The position numbers and the translations under genes are program-made. From positions 3,514 to 67,513 of the forward strand of contig JAEXLC010000180.1 of assembly GCA_023445495.1 (NCBI GenBank): a stretch of DNA of 64,000 nucleotides, read 5' to 3'. Positions 34,919 through 43,887 of this stretch are shown in pieces. The stretch is from Pseudomonadota bacterium (GTDB taxonomy: Bacteria > Pseudomonadota > Alphaproteobacteria > Sphingomonadales > Sphingomonadaceae). Each line of letters starts with the position of its first letter. The stretch's first letter is position 1. A model generated the notes under the pieces. That model had not been told where the DNA came from. It saw only the letters and a list, made by a program, of their open reading frames with translations, and ran no database searches.

Positions 34919-36415
34919 CTACTGCCCGAAGCCGGCCTCGCCGGCCTGCTTCACCGCTTCTCGCGCCGCCGCGAACAGCGCTCCGGCCTTGGCTTCGCAC
35001 TCGCGCTGCTCATATTCCGGCACGCTGTCGGCGACGATGCCAGCGCCGGCCTGGACATGCATCGTCCCGTCCTTGACCAGCGCGGTGCGCAGCACGATGC
35101 AGCTGTCCATCGAGCCGTCCGGCGAGAAATAGCCGACGCCGCCCGCGTACGGCCCGCGCGTTTCCTGCTCCAGCTCGGCGATGATCTCGCAGGCGCGGAC
35201 CTTGGGCGCGCCGCTGACCGTGCCCGCTGGGAAGCCGGCGAACAGCGCGTCAAGCGCGTCCTTGCCCGGCGCCAGCTGGCCGACCACGTTCGAGACGATG
35301 TGCATGACGTGGCTGTAGAATTCGACCGTATAGCTGTCGGTCACCTTGACGGTGCCGGCATCGGCGACCCGGCCGACATCGTTGCGGCCGAGATCGAGCA
35401 GCATCAGATGCTCGGCGCGTTCCTTGGGATCGGCGAGCAGGCTGGCGCGGTTGTCCTCGTCCTCCGCCGCGGTCTTGCCGCGCGGACGGGTGCCGGCGAT
35501 CGGGCGGATCGTGACTTCGTTGTCGCGCACCCGCACCAGGATCTCGGGGCTCGAGCCAGTCAGCGCGAAGCCGGGCAGGTCGAGATGGTAGAGGAAGGGC
35601 GACGGGTTGATCCGCCTGAGCGCGCGGTACAGCTCGAAGGGCGGCAGCGCGAACGGGGTGGTGAAGCGCTGGGCGAGCACCACCTGGAAGATGTCGCCGG
35701 CGGCGATGTATTCCTTGGCGGCGGCGACCATCTCGCCATAGCGGCCCGGGCGCAGCACCGGGGTGAGCTTCACTTCTTCCGGCTCGGCACGGACCGGGGC
35801 GGGCAGGGGGGCGCCGGCGAGTTGCGCCGCGACGGTCTCGATCCGCTCGGCCGACAGGTCGACATCGCCGTCGGGCCAGACCGGGGCGACGAGGAACAGT
35901 GCATCGGCGAGGCGATCAAACACCAGCACCACCGTGGGGCGGACGAACATCATGTCCGGCACGCCGATCGGGTTCTCGGGCGGGCGCGGCAGCTTCTCGA
36001 CCAGCCCGACCGTCTCATAGCTGAAATAGCCGACCAGGCAGGCGAGCGCCTTGGGCAGCTCGGGCGGGACCTCGGTGCGGCAGCGCGCGGCGAGACCGCG
36101 CAGGGCATCCAGCGCAGGCTCGGCACACGGCTTGAAGGCGTCCCGATTGGTCAGCCATTCGGGATTGATCGCGGCTTCGTTACCGGTGGCACGGAAGACC
36201 AGGTCGGGGGCGAGCCCGATCAGGCTGTGGCGGCCGCGGACCGAGCCGCCCTCGACCGATTCCAGCAGGAAGTCGCCGCGGCCCGGCTCGATCAGCTTGA
36301 GCGCAGCGGCGACCGGTGTTTCGGTGTCCGCGATCTGGCGCCGCCAGAGCAGCGCCGGCCGCCCGGCGGCCAGCGCCGCGCGGGCGGCTTCGATCCCCTC
36401 GATGCCCTGCGGCAC
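34919..36415 (-). CDS. trpE: Anthranilate synthase component I
   Basis: 498 residues. It makes anthranilate from chorismate using ammonia from TrpG. The chorismate-binding core shows YIAAGDIFQVVLAQRF, GSSPEILVR, IRPIAGTRPRGKTAAEDE, LMLLDLGRNDVGRVA, GFPAGTVSGAPKVRA and AGAGIVADSVPEYE. The N-terminal LLESVEGGSVRGRHSLIG carries the tryptophan feedback site region (LLES). It starts four bases after the PpiD-like gene's stop, so the two are probably one transcript. Confidence 0.97.
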   Translation of the reverse strand: MPQGIEGIEAARAALAAGRPALLWRRQIADTETPVAAALKLIEPGRGDFLLESVEGGSVRGRHSLIGLAPDLVFRATGNEAAINPEWLTNRDAFKPCAEPALDALRGLAARCRTEVPPELPKALACLVGYFSYETVGLVEKLPRPPENPIGVPDMMFVRPTVVLVFDRLADALFLVAPVWPDGDVDLSAERIETVAAQLAGAPLPAPVRAEPEEVKLTPVLRPGRYGEMVAAAKEYIAAGDIFQVVLAQRFTTPFALPPFELYRALRRINPSPFLYHLDLPGFALTGSSPEILVRVRDNEVTIRPIAGTRPRGKTAAEDEDNRASLLADPKERAEHLMLLDLGRNDVGRVADAGTVKVTDSYTVEFYSHVMHIVSNVVGQLAPGKDALDALFAGFPAGTVSGAPKVRACEIIAELEQETRGPYAGGVGYFSPDGSMDSCIVLRTALVKDGTMHVQAGAGIVADSVPEYEQRECEAKAGALFAAAREAVKQAGEAGFGQ

Positions 36416-36419
36416 GTCC

Positions 36420-38354
36420 TTAACGGGCGCCCTGGCGGGTCAGGTCCGCGCGGAGGCGGGCGATCGCCGCTTCGTTGCGGGTGATCTTCAGGTCATTGCG
36501 GATCGCGCGAATGAACTCGCGGGCATATTCCGCCGGGATCTGCTGCTGCAGCGCGCTGCGCATGCCGGCCATCGCCATCGGATCGCCCGAAGCGTCATGC
36601 GGCTCCACCTTGTCGAGGAACACGACATAGAAGCCCTTGCGATCGGGTGCCTCGAGCAGGCGGGCCTTCTTCGGCTGCATGCTGAAGGCCATCTTGATGA
36701 ACTGCTCCTTGTCCGCGATTTCCCTGCGCTGGAAATCGAACGGCTTGGGCGCCGGGCCCTTGGCGCCGGCGTCCGCGAGCGCCTTGTCGATCGGCACGCC
36801 CTTGTTGAGCGCGGCGACCACGGCGTTCGCGGCAACCTTGGCCTTCTCCAGTGCCTTGTCGACCAGATAGTCGGTCTTCACCTTGTCGCGGATGCTGGCG
36901 AGCGGGCGCGGCGCGGCCGGCACGATCCGATCAAGCTTGACGACCGCGAAGCCGCCTTCCGGCGAGACCTGGGCGAGCTGGATATCGTCGTCCGGATTCT
37001 CGAAGGTGAAGCCGCTGCGCATGATCGCGACCATCGCCGGATCGGGCTTATAGGCTTCGTTCTCCGGATCGATGCCGCCGGCGGCGAGCGCCGGGGTCAC
37101 CTGGGCGGTCAGCTTGGCATCGCCGAGCAGCTCGGCGAAATTCTTGCCGTCGCCGATGCCGTCCTCGATCTTCTGGCGCAGATCGGCGAGCGCCTGCGCG
37201 GTCTTGCGCTGGGTGACCTCGGTGGCGAGCTCGTCATGCGCCTCGGCGAGCGTCTTGGCGGCGATCTTCTCGATCTTCTCGACGACCAGGATGTGCCAGC
37301 CGAGCTGCGACTTGATCGGGCCGAGGAGCTGGCCCTGCGCGGCGGCAAAGGCCGCGTTGGCGATCTCGGCAGTGGTCTGGCGCGCGAGCTCGGGCTTCTC
37401 GATGCCTTCGAAATTGGTCGCGTCGAGGCCGGCGGCCTTGGCGGCGTCGGCCAGCGACTTGCCGCCCTTCACTTCGGCGGCGACCTTGTCGGCGGCCGCC
37501 TTGTCGAGCACGACGAGTTGGCGCACGCCGCGCTTCTCGGCGGCGGCATAGCGAGCGCCGGCCTTCTTGTAGGCATCGGCGATCTCGGCCTCGGTCGCGG
37601 TCTGCTGGGCGCGGATCTGGTCCGGCATCACCACGGCGTAGCGCACGATGCGCCGCTGCGGCACGAGGTAGCGGGCGCGGTGGCTGACATAATAGGCGTT
37701 GAGCGCCTTGTCGTCGGGATCGGCGCCCGGATCCATCTGCGCGGTGTTGATCATGCCGACGATGCCTGCGCGGCGCTCGAGCAGCAGAGAGGCATAGGGG
37801 GCGACGACGCCGTTCGGCACATCGGTGCCGATGGTGGCGCGGTTGACCAGCCAGTTGCCATAGCGCTCACGCATCATGCTCTCGCGGAACAGCGCCGGGG
37901 CAAGCCGATTGTCGGCGAGCAGCTTCTCGAAGGTCTGCTGGCTGAACTTGCCGTCGATGCCGGCAAAGGACGGGTTGCTGGCGATCTCGGTGTCGATCAG
38001 CTTCTTCGACACCGACATGCCCGACTTGCGGCCGAACTCGACCAGCGCGGCCTGGTTGATCATCTCGTCGATCGCGATGTCGAGACCGCCCTGGGCGAGG
38101 AACTGCTCCATCGTCACCGTCTGCCCCTGCTGCTGCAGGTTGCGGATGAAGCGCTCGATCCGGTCCCGCACTTCGGTGTCGGAGATCTTCTCGCCGCCCA
38201 CCGTGGCCAGCGTGCTGCTCGTCGCGCCGCCACCGCCATTGCGGATGCCGGTGATGTCGCCCGCCGCGAAGGCGATGGCGATCAGGCCAAGGAACAGGAA
38301 CACCGCAATCAGGCCGTAGCGCGACTTGGTGAAATTGCGGAAGAAGCTGAGCAT
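36420..38354 (-). CDS. PpiD-like membrane-anchored peptidylprolyl isomerase
   Basis: 644 residues from ATG 38354; the frame runs on upstream but MLSFFRNFTKSRYG is the family start. One membrane helix (about residues 14-32, LIAVFLFLGLIAIAFAAG) leaves the rest in the periplasm. A SurA-like N-domain follows (VGGEKISDTEVRDRIERFIRNLQQQG), then a parvulin-type domain near residues 240-360 (ARYAAAEKRGVRQLVVL, QGQLLGPIKSQLGWHILVVEKIE). It helps fold exported proteins. It is directly upstream of trpE and divergent from tpiA. Confidence 0.9.
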   Translation of the reverse strand: MLSFFRNFTKSRYGLIAVFLFLGLIAIAFAAGDITGIRNGGGGATSSTLATVGGEKISDTEVRDRIERFIRNLQQQGQTVTMEQFLAQGGLDIAIDEMINQAALVEFGRKSGMSVSKKLIDTEIASNPSFAGIDGKFSQQTFEKLLADNRLAPALFRESMMRERYGNWLVNRATIGTDVPNGVVAPYASLLLERRAGIVGMINTAQMDPGADPDDKALNAYYVSHRARYLVPQRRIVRYAVVMPDQIRAQQTATEAEIADAYKKAGARYAAAEKRGVRQLVVLDKAAADKVAAEVKGGKSLADAAKAAGLDATNFEGIEKPELARQTTAEIANAAFAAAQGQLLGPIKSQLGWHILVVEKIEKIAAKTLAEAHDELATEVTQRKTAQALADLRQKIEDGIGDGKNFAELLGDAKLTAQVTPALAAGGIDPENEAYKPDPAMVAIMRSGFTFENPDDDIQLAQVSPEGGFAVVKLDRIVPAAPRPLASIRDKVKTDYLVDKALEKAKVAANAVVAALNKGVPIDKALADAGAKGPAPKPFDFQRREIADKEQFIKMAFSMQPKKARLLEAPDRKGFYVVFLDKVEPHDASGDPMAMAGMRSALQQQIPAEYAREFIRAIRNDLKITRNEAAIARLRADLTRQGAR

Positions 38355-38477
38355 GAAGTGCCGATCGTTGGAATGGTTTGCGGGTGCTTTAGGGCCCTCA
38401 TTCGCTGCCATCAAGCTTGTGCGAACGCAGGCGCCTGCTATCCGCCCATGAAACAAACATAATGGGAGGTTGGGGTG

Positions 38478-39227
38478 ATGCGGCGCAAGCTGGTGGCGGG
38501 TAACTGGAAAATGCATGGGCTGCGGGCGCAGCTGCCCGAGGTCGAGGCGATCGCGGCGGCGGCGGCGGCGAATCCGTCGGTCGATGCGGCGCTCTGCCTG
38601 CCCTACACGCTGATCCATCCCGCCGCGCAGGTGGCGGGCGGCCTGCCGATCGGCGCGCAGGACCTGCACGAGGCCGACAAGGGCGCGCATACCGGCTGCA
38701 TCTCGGCGCCGATGCTGGTCGAGGAGGGCGCGGCCCTGACCATCGTCGGCCATTCGGAGCGTCGCGGCGACCAGCACGAGACCAGCCACGACGCCTATAT
38801 GAAGGCCGCCGCTGCCCATCGGCACGGGCTCAAGGTGATCCTGTGCTGCGGCGAGCTGGAGGCCGAGCGCGCCGCCGGCCGCGCCGAGCGAATCGTCCAG
38901 TCGCAGATCGAGAAGTCGCTGCCCGACGATGCCGATCCGAGCTGGCTGACGATCGCCTATGAGCCGCGCTGGGCGATCGGCACCGGCAAGACGCCGACGG
39001 CGGACGAGATCGCTTCGATGCACGCGATCATCCGCGCCAAGCTGCGCATGATGATCGGCGAGGAGAAGGCCGACGGCATCCAGATCCTCTATGGCGGATC
39101 GGTGACCGGCACGAATGCCGCGCAGATCCTGGCGCTCGACAATGTCGACGGCGCGCTGGTCGGCGGGGCGAGCCTGACCGCCGAGAAGTTCGTGCCGATC
39201 ATCGAGGCTGCGGCTTCGGTTTCCTGA
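38478..39227 (+). CDS. tpiA: Triosephosphate isomerase
   Basis: 249 residues from ATG 38478; an adjacent GTG is in frame and GGGAGG lies eight bases before the ATG. It interconverts dihydroxyacetone phosphate and glyceraldehyde 3-phosphate. The active-site residues are present: Lys in GNWKM, His in IVGHSERR, Glu in IAYEPRWAIGTG, and the phosphate loop ILYGGSVTG. The segment CCGELEAERAAGR replaces the more usual CIGE..EERE.G, a modest variation. The last 29 bases overlap the convergent MFS gene. Confidence 0.96.
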   Translation: MRRKLVAGNWKMHGLRAQLPEVEAIAAAAAANPSVDAALCLPYTLIHPAAQVAGGLPIGAQDLHEADKGAHTGCISAPMLVEEGAALTIVGHSERRGDQHETSHDAYMKAAAAHRHGLKVILCCGELEAERAAGRAERIVQSQIEKSLPDDADPSWLTIAYEPRWAIGTGKTPTADEIASMHAIIRAKLRMMIGEEKADGIQILYGGSVTGTNAAQILALDNVDGALVGGASLTAEKFVPIIEAAASVS

Positions 39228-40572
39228 CTTCCCCAAGAGTGAAAAAGGCCGTCACGCCAGAGAGCGCGGCGGCCGCCGCTCCGACCAGCGCGCCCATATG
39301 GAAGGCGCTGACCAGGCCTGCGCCCGCCGAGGCGATCACCGCGCCGGCGATGGCGGTGGCGATCAGGCCGCCGGTGCGCGCGATCGCGCTGTTGAAGCCC
39401 GATGCGGTGCCGGTATGGGTGTCGTCGACAGACGCCAGCACCGCGGTGGTCAGCGGTGCGGCGACGCTGGCCATGCCGATCGCGATCGCCAGCACGCCGG
39501 GGAAGACGGTGGCCCAATAGGATCCGTCCTCCCGGATCAGCAGGAGCAGCGCGAAGCCGGTCGCGACGATCATCGGCCCGATGGTAAGCGGCCAGCGCGG
39601 ACCGATCCGCGCGGTGATCCGGCCCATGATGCGGCTGGCGATCCCCATGCCCAGCGGCATCGGCAGCAGCGCGAAGCCGGCGTGTAGCGCCGAATAGCCG
39701 CCCGCCTCGATCAGCACATAGGGCAGGAGCAGCAGCCCCCCGCCGAGCGCGCCGTAGAGCAGGAAGGTGAGCAGGGTGAGGCCGGCAAAGGCGCGCGAGC
39801 CGAACATCGCCACCGGCATCATCGCGCGGCTTCCACGATGATGCTCGATCCAGAGGAACAGCCCGATCGCGGCCAGGCCGGCGACGAGGCCGGCCGCCAA
39901 GGTGCCATCGATCGCGTGGTGGCTCGACCAGAGGGTCAGCGCCCAGGTCAGCGCGCCGAGTGCCAGCGTCGCGGTGAGGGCGCCGGGCAGGTCGAGCGGC
40001 AGGTCGCCTTCCGAGCTCTCCTCGACATAGAAGAGCGCGATGCCGATCGCCGCGAGCGCCACCGGCACATTGACATAGAAGATCGCGCGCCAGCCGATCG
40101 CGTCGACCAGCCAGCCGCCGAGCGGTGGGCCGACCGCGCCGGCGATCGCGCCGACGCCCGCCCAGGTACCGATCGCCTTGCCGCGTGCCTCGCCGGTAAA
40201 GGCATGGCCCAGGGTGGCGAGGCTGTTGGGCAGCAGGATGGCCGCGCCGATCCCCTGCAGCGCCCGGGCGGCAAGCAGCAGGGTGAGGTCGGCGGCGACC
40301 GCGCAGGCGACCGAAGCGATCGTGAACAGGGCGATGCCGAGCACCAGCAGCTTGCGCCGCCCGAAATGATCGCCCGCCGCGCCGCCGATCAGCAGCAGCG
40401 CCGAGAGCGGCAGCATGTACGCGTTGATCGTCCATTGCAGCTCGGCCGGGGTGGCGTGGAGGTCGGCGCCGATCGCGGGCAGCGCAACATTGGTCACCGA
40501 TCCGTCGATGAACGCCAGGCTCGAGGCCAGGATGCAGGCGGTGAGGGTCAGGTTCGGATGCCGGGCCTGCAT
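39199..40572 (-). CDS. MFS transporter, DHA2 (14-helix drug:H+ antiporter) type
   Basis: 457 residues with about 14 hydrophobic helices. SLAFIDGSVTNVALPAIGADLHATPAELQWTINAYML in the first helices, GDHFGRRKLLVLG (the motif A loop), RALQGIGAAILLPNSLATLGH and GPPLGGWLVDAIGWRAIFYVNVPVAL (motif C) place it with EmrB/QacA-type exporters. It probably expels toxic organic compounds. No partner membrane-fusion protein is next to it. Its 3' end overlaps tpiA tail to tail. Confidence 0.9.
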   Translation of the reverse strand: MQARHPNLTLTACILASSLAFIDGSVTNVALPAIGADLHATPAELQWTINAYMLPLSALLLIGGAAGDHFGRRKLLVLGIALFTIASVACAVAADLTLLLAARALQGIGAAILLPNSLATLGHAFTGEARGKAIGTWAGVGAIAGAVGPPLGGWLVDAIGWRAIFYVNVPVALAAIGIALFYVEESSEGDLPLDLPGALTATLALGALTWALTLWSSHHAIDGTLAAGLVAGLAAIGLFLWIEHHRGSRAMMPVAMFGSRAFAGLTLLTFLLYGALGGGLLLLPYVLIEAGGYSALHAGFALLPMPLGMGIASRIMGRITARIGPRWPLTIGPMIVATGFALLLLIREDGSYWATVFPGVLAIAIGMASVAAPLTTAVLASVDDTHTGTASGFNSAIARTGGLIATAIAGAVIASAGAGLVSAFHMGALVGAAAAALSGVTAFFTLGEVRKPKPQPR

Positions 40573-40706
40573 GCCACCGCTCTAGCAGAGCCGGGCGCGG
40601 GACGGGAGTGCCGCCGCTCCGCGGCTGGACGCGTCGCCGTAACCTTCAGTTAATTTACTGAAATTACGCAAATCTTCTGCCGCCTGCAGGCATCTGCTTG
40701 CTATAT

Positions 40707-42641
40707 ATGGATATGCTGCGGCTCTCGCTTCCTGCCTGGCCTGTCGACTCCGATCGGAATCAGATGATTCTGGTCGAGCAGTTCCATGCCCTGCGCCAGC
40801 AGGTGCCGCTGATGTACCTGATGATGTTCGCCGATTCGGCGTTCCTCGCCTTCGCGGCCTATGGCACGGTGAGTCCCTGGTGGAGCCTGGGCATGCCGAC
40901 CCTGCTGGCAGTGCTTTCGGCGGGACGCGCGGCCTTCTGGCTTCGCCGTCGCGGCCATACGCCGCGGCCCGAGATGATCCCCCAGTATCTGCGCGGCACG
41001 ATCATCGTCGCCGCGGTGCTCAGCTTCGGTTTCGGCGGCTGGGGGTTGCTGCTCTACGCGGAGGGCGACCTGGTCCGCCGCGCATGCATCGCGCTCTATA
41101 TCTTCATCGGCGCGATCAGCTGCTGCTACTGCCTGCAATCGGTGCCGCGCGCGGGCCAGGCGGTGCTGCTGTGCGGGGCGACGCCGGTGACACTCTGCCT
41201 GATCTTCTCCCCTGACTGGTTCCTGCGCGGGCTGGGCTTCAACATCCTGGTGGTGGGATTCGTGGTGCTGCGGATGATGCGCACCAGCCATGCCGGGTTC
41301 GTCGAGATGCTGGCCTCGCGCTCACACATGGCCGCCGAGCAGGCGCGCGCGCAGGGTGCCGAGCAGCGCGCGCACCAGCTCGCCTATCATGACCCGCTGA
41401 CCGGTCTGCCCAATCGCCGCGCGCTCGCCGAGGCGCTCGAGCGGCGGATGCTGCGCGATGGCGAGGGCGCGACGCTGGGGCTGCTGATCATCGACCTCGA
41501 CCGGTTCAAGTCGATCAACGACGTGCATGGCCATCCCGCCGGCGACCAGCTGCTGCGCGACGTCGCCGCCCGGCTCAACGCGGCGGTGGGCGAGGAGGGG
41601 GTGAGCTACCGGCTCGGCGGCGACGAATTCGCAGTGGTGATCGATGGCGACGGCGAAGTCGCGCGGCGCATCGCCCATGCCATCGTCAATGCGGTGCACC
41701 GTCCCTTCGCCGAATCGGACCTGGTCCACCATATCGGCGCCAGCGTGGGCATCTCGCTCTATCCGCAGGACGCGCTCGATCTCGACACGCTGATGCGCAA
41801 GGCGGACATCGCGCTCTACAAGGCCAAGCATAGCGGGCGGAACCAGCATTGCGCGTTCGAGCCGCTGCTCGATGCCGAGATCCGTCGCCGCGCCGAGATC
41901 GAGCGCGAGATGCGCGAGGCGATGCAGACCGATGCCTTCGTGCCCTTTTACCAGGCGATCGTCTGCCTGAAGAGCCGCGAAGTGGTCGGCTATGAGCTGC
42001 TTGCGCGCTGGCGGCGCGACGAGGGCGAGGAGATCGGCCCCGAGCAGTTCATTCCGATCGCCGAGGAATGCGGGCTGATCGACACGCTGATGCTGCGTTT
42101 GCTTCGCCGCGCCTGCCGCGAGACGCGCGACTGGCAGGTGCCGATCTCGATCAACGTCTCGCCGACCCAGCTCAAGGATCCGTGGTTCAGCCAGAAGCTG
42201 CTGGGCGTGCTGATCCGCGAGCGCTTCCCCGCGCGGCGGCTGACGGTGGAGATCACCGAGAACGCGCTGATCGTCGATGCCGAAAGCGCGCAGGACGCGA
42301 TCGCCTCGCTGCGCAACCAGGGCATCCAGCTGGCGCTCGACGATTTCGGCACCGGCTATTCGTCGCTCCAGCACCTCCAGATGCTGCCCTTCGACCGGCT
42401 CAAGATCGACCGGTCCTTCGTCTCGGCGATGGGCCGCGATCCGCAGGCGATGCGGCTGGTGCTGGCGATCGTCACCCTGGCCAACACGCTCGAGCTGCCG
42501 GTGGTCGCGGAGGGCATCGAGAATGCCGCCACCGCCGAGGCGCTGGCGCGGCTGGGGTGCGCGATGGGGCAGGGATTTCATTTCGGTCACCCGATGCCGG
42601 TGGAAGGGATCGCGGCGGTCGGCGGCGGGGTTGCTGCCTGA
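40707..42641 (+). CDS. Membrane-bound GGDEF-EAL c-di-GMP enzyme
   Basis: 644 residues from ATG 40707 (ATG 40713 also possible). About five to six helices in residues 35-195 form an input region. The GGDEF domain is intact (RLGGDEFAVV), but the residues five positions before it do not form the RxxD inhibitory site. The EAL domain begins GYELLARW and keeps INVSPTQL, VEITENAL, LALDDFGTGYSS, LKIDRSFV and VVAEGIEN, so phosphodiesterase activity is likely. Whether it makes or degrades c-di-GMP in vivo is open. The gene stands alone between the MFS exporter and an esterase-like gene. Confidence 0.92.
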   Translation: MDMLRLSLPAWPVDSDRNQMILVEQFHALRQQVPLMYLMMFADSAFLAFAAYGTVSPWWSLGMPTLLAVLSAGRAAFWLRRRGHTPRPEMIPQYLRGTIIVAAVLSFGFGGWGLLLYAEGDLVRRACIALYIFIGAISCCYCLQSVPRAGQAVLLCGATPVTLCLIFSPDWFLRGLGFNILVVGFVVLRMMRTSHAGFVEMLASRSHMAAEQARAQGAEQRAHQLAYHDPLTGLPNRRALAEALERRMLRDGEGATLGLLIIDLDRFKSINDVHGHPAGDQLLRDVAARLNAAVGEEGVSYRLGGDEFAVVIDGDGEVARRIAHAIVNAVHRPFAESDLVHHIGASVGISLYPQDALDLDTLMRKADIALYKAKHSGRNQHCAFEPLLDAEIRRRAEIEREMREAMQTDAFVPFYQAIVCLKSREVVGYELLARWRRDEGEEIGPEQFIPIAEECGLIDTLMLRLLRRACRETRDWQVPISINVSPTQLKDPWFSQKLLGVLIRERFPARRLTVEITENALIVDAESAQDAIASLRNQGIQLALDDFGTGYSSLQHLQMLPFDRLKIDRSFVSAMGRDPQAMRLVLAIVTLANTLELPVVAEGIENAATAEALARLGCAMGQGFHFGHPMPVEGIAAVGGGVAA

Positions 42642-42698
42642 CATCTTCCCAGACGTGCAGCTTGTCGCCTACTCTGGCGCGGTTCACGGGAGAGTCCG

Positions 42699-43739
42699 AT
42701 GCCGCTTCTCGCCTGGTTCGCCTACCTGCTCGCGCTGATCGCCGCGCCCGCTGCCGCCAGCAGCACGCTGGAGCGCGGCACGATCGACGCCGCCAGCCTT
42801 CGCGGCAATGCCGCCGGCCTGCCGAGCGCCCGTAGCGTCACCGTCTATCTGCCTGACGGCTATGCGACCGACCCGAAGCAGCGCTTCCCGGTGCTCTATT
42901 ACCTGACCAGCTTCTTCGAGGACGACCGGGCACCCTGGACGAACAACGGCGCGCAGGCGCTGCTCGACCGGGCGATCGGCCGCAAGGTGATCGGCCCGGC
43001 GATCGTCGTGACGGTCGACTGCACCACGCCCGCCGGCGGCTCCTGGTACGTCAACTCGCTGGTGACTGGGAACTGGGAGGATTTCGTCAGCCGCGAGCTC
43101 GTCGCCTGGATCGACCGGCGGTACCGCACCCGCGCCGTGGCGGACTCGCGCGGCATCGCAGGCGACCGGATGGGCGGGCACGGCGCGATCCGGCTGGCGA
43201 TGCGGCATCCGGAGGTCTTCGGCGCGGTCTATGCGCTGCATCCGATCGGCATGGGACCGGGGGTGCAGACCATGTTCTCGCGGCCCAACTGGCAGCTGCT
43301 CCAGGACGCCAGGGGGTTCGAGGACCTGCGCAGCGACGGCTTCTCGCTGATCTTCACGTCGATCTTCCAGGCGCACCTGCCGAGCGCGAGCCGGGCGCCG
43401 CTGTTCTTCGATCCACCGGCGCGGCTGGTCGCGGGCAAGTTGGAGGTGGATGCGGCGCTGACCGAGAAGCTCAACGCCAGCTTCTTCCTCGAGCGGCAGG
43501 TGGCCGCGCATGCCGGCAATCTCAAGCTATTGCGCGGCTTCATGTTCGACTGGGCGCGGGGCGATACCAACCCCGATCACATCGTCTCGCTCCAGGCCTT
43601 CACGCGCGCGCTCGACGTGTTTGGCGTACCCTACGAAGCGGAGGAATATCGCGGCGGCTGGGGCGAGCGTCACTGGGGCGAAGACGGGCGCATCTACACC
43701 GAGATGCTGCCGTTCTTCGCTCGGACGCTGGTGTTCTAG
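42699..43739 (+). CDS. Esterase-like alpha/beta hydrolase with the nucleophile Ser replaced
   Basis: 346 residues with signal peptide MPLLAWFAYLLALIAAPAAAS. The fold is that of the FrmB/antigen-85 esterase family: SVTVYLPDGYATDPKQRFPVLYYLTSFFEDD, then IDRRYRTRAVADSRGIAGDRMGGHGAIRLAMRHPEVFG. In active relatives the elbow reads G-x-S-M-G-G; here it is G-D-R157-M-G-G, so the catalytic serine is an arginine. The putative acid and histidine region near the end (GGWGERHWGEDG) is still present. It may be a non-enzymatic or substrate-binding relative. It follows the GGDEF-EAL gene by 57 bases. Confidence 0.82.
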   Translation: MPLLAWFAYLLALIAAPAAASSTLERGTIDAASLRGNAAGLPSARSVTVYLPDGYATDPKQRFPVLYYLTSFFEDDRAPWTNNGAQALLDRAIGRKVIGPAIVVTVDCTTPAGGSWYVNSLVTGNWEDFVSRELVAWIDRRYRTRAVADSRGIAGDRMGGHGAIRLAMRHPEVFGAVYALHPIGMGPGVQTMFSRPNWQLLQDARGFEDLRSDGFSLIFTSIFQAHLPSASRAPLFFDPPARLVAGKLEVDAALTEKLNASFFLERQVAAHAGNLKLLRGFMFDWARGDTNPDHIVSLQAFTRALDVFGVPYEAEEYRGGWGERHWGEDGRIYTEMLPFFARTLVF

Positions 43740-43779
43740 ATGGCGTGGAAAATCCGCGCTCGCATTGCCGCATGTCCCT

Positions 43780-43866
43780 CGTCACCCTGATCTTGTTTCA
43801 GGGTCCAACGCTCCACATGCCGTGTCGCGGGTGGAAAGTTGGATGCTGAAACAAGTTCAGCATGAC
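43780..43866. repeat. Intergenic paired inverted repeat, family A copy 2
   Basis: CGTCACCCTGATCTTGTTTCAGGG and GCTGAAACAAGTTCAGCATGAC border a spacer of about 40 bases. It lies between the convergent esterase-like and M17 peptidase genes. Confidence 0.87.
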
Positions 43867-43887
43867 GAGCGCATGTGCTGATCCGTA

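Noticed and set aside
36051..38462. An 803-codon plus-strand frame opposite the PpiD-like gene and trpE
   Set aside because: It is antisense to two well-recognised genes and has no recognisable domain.
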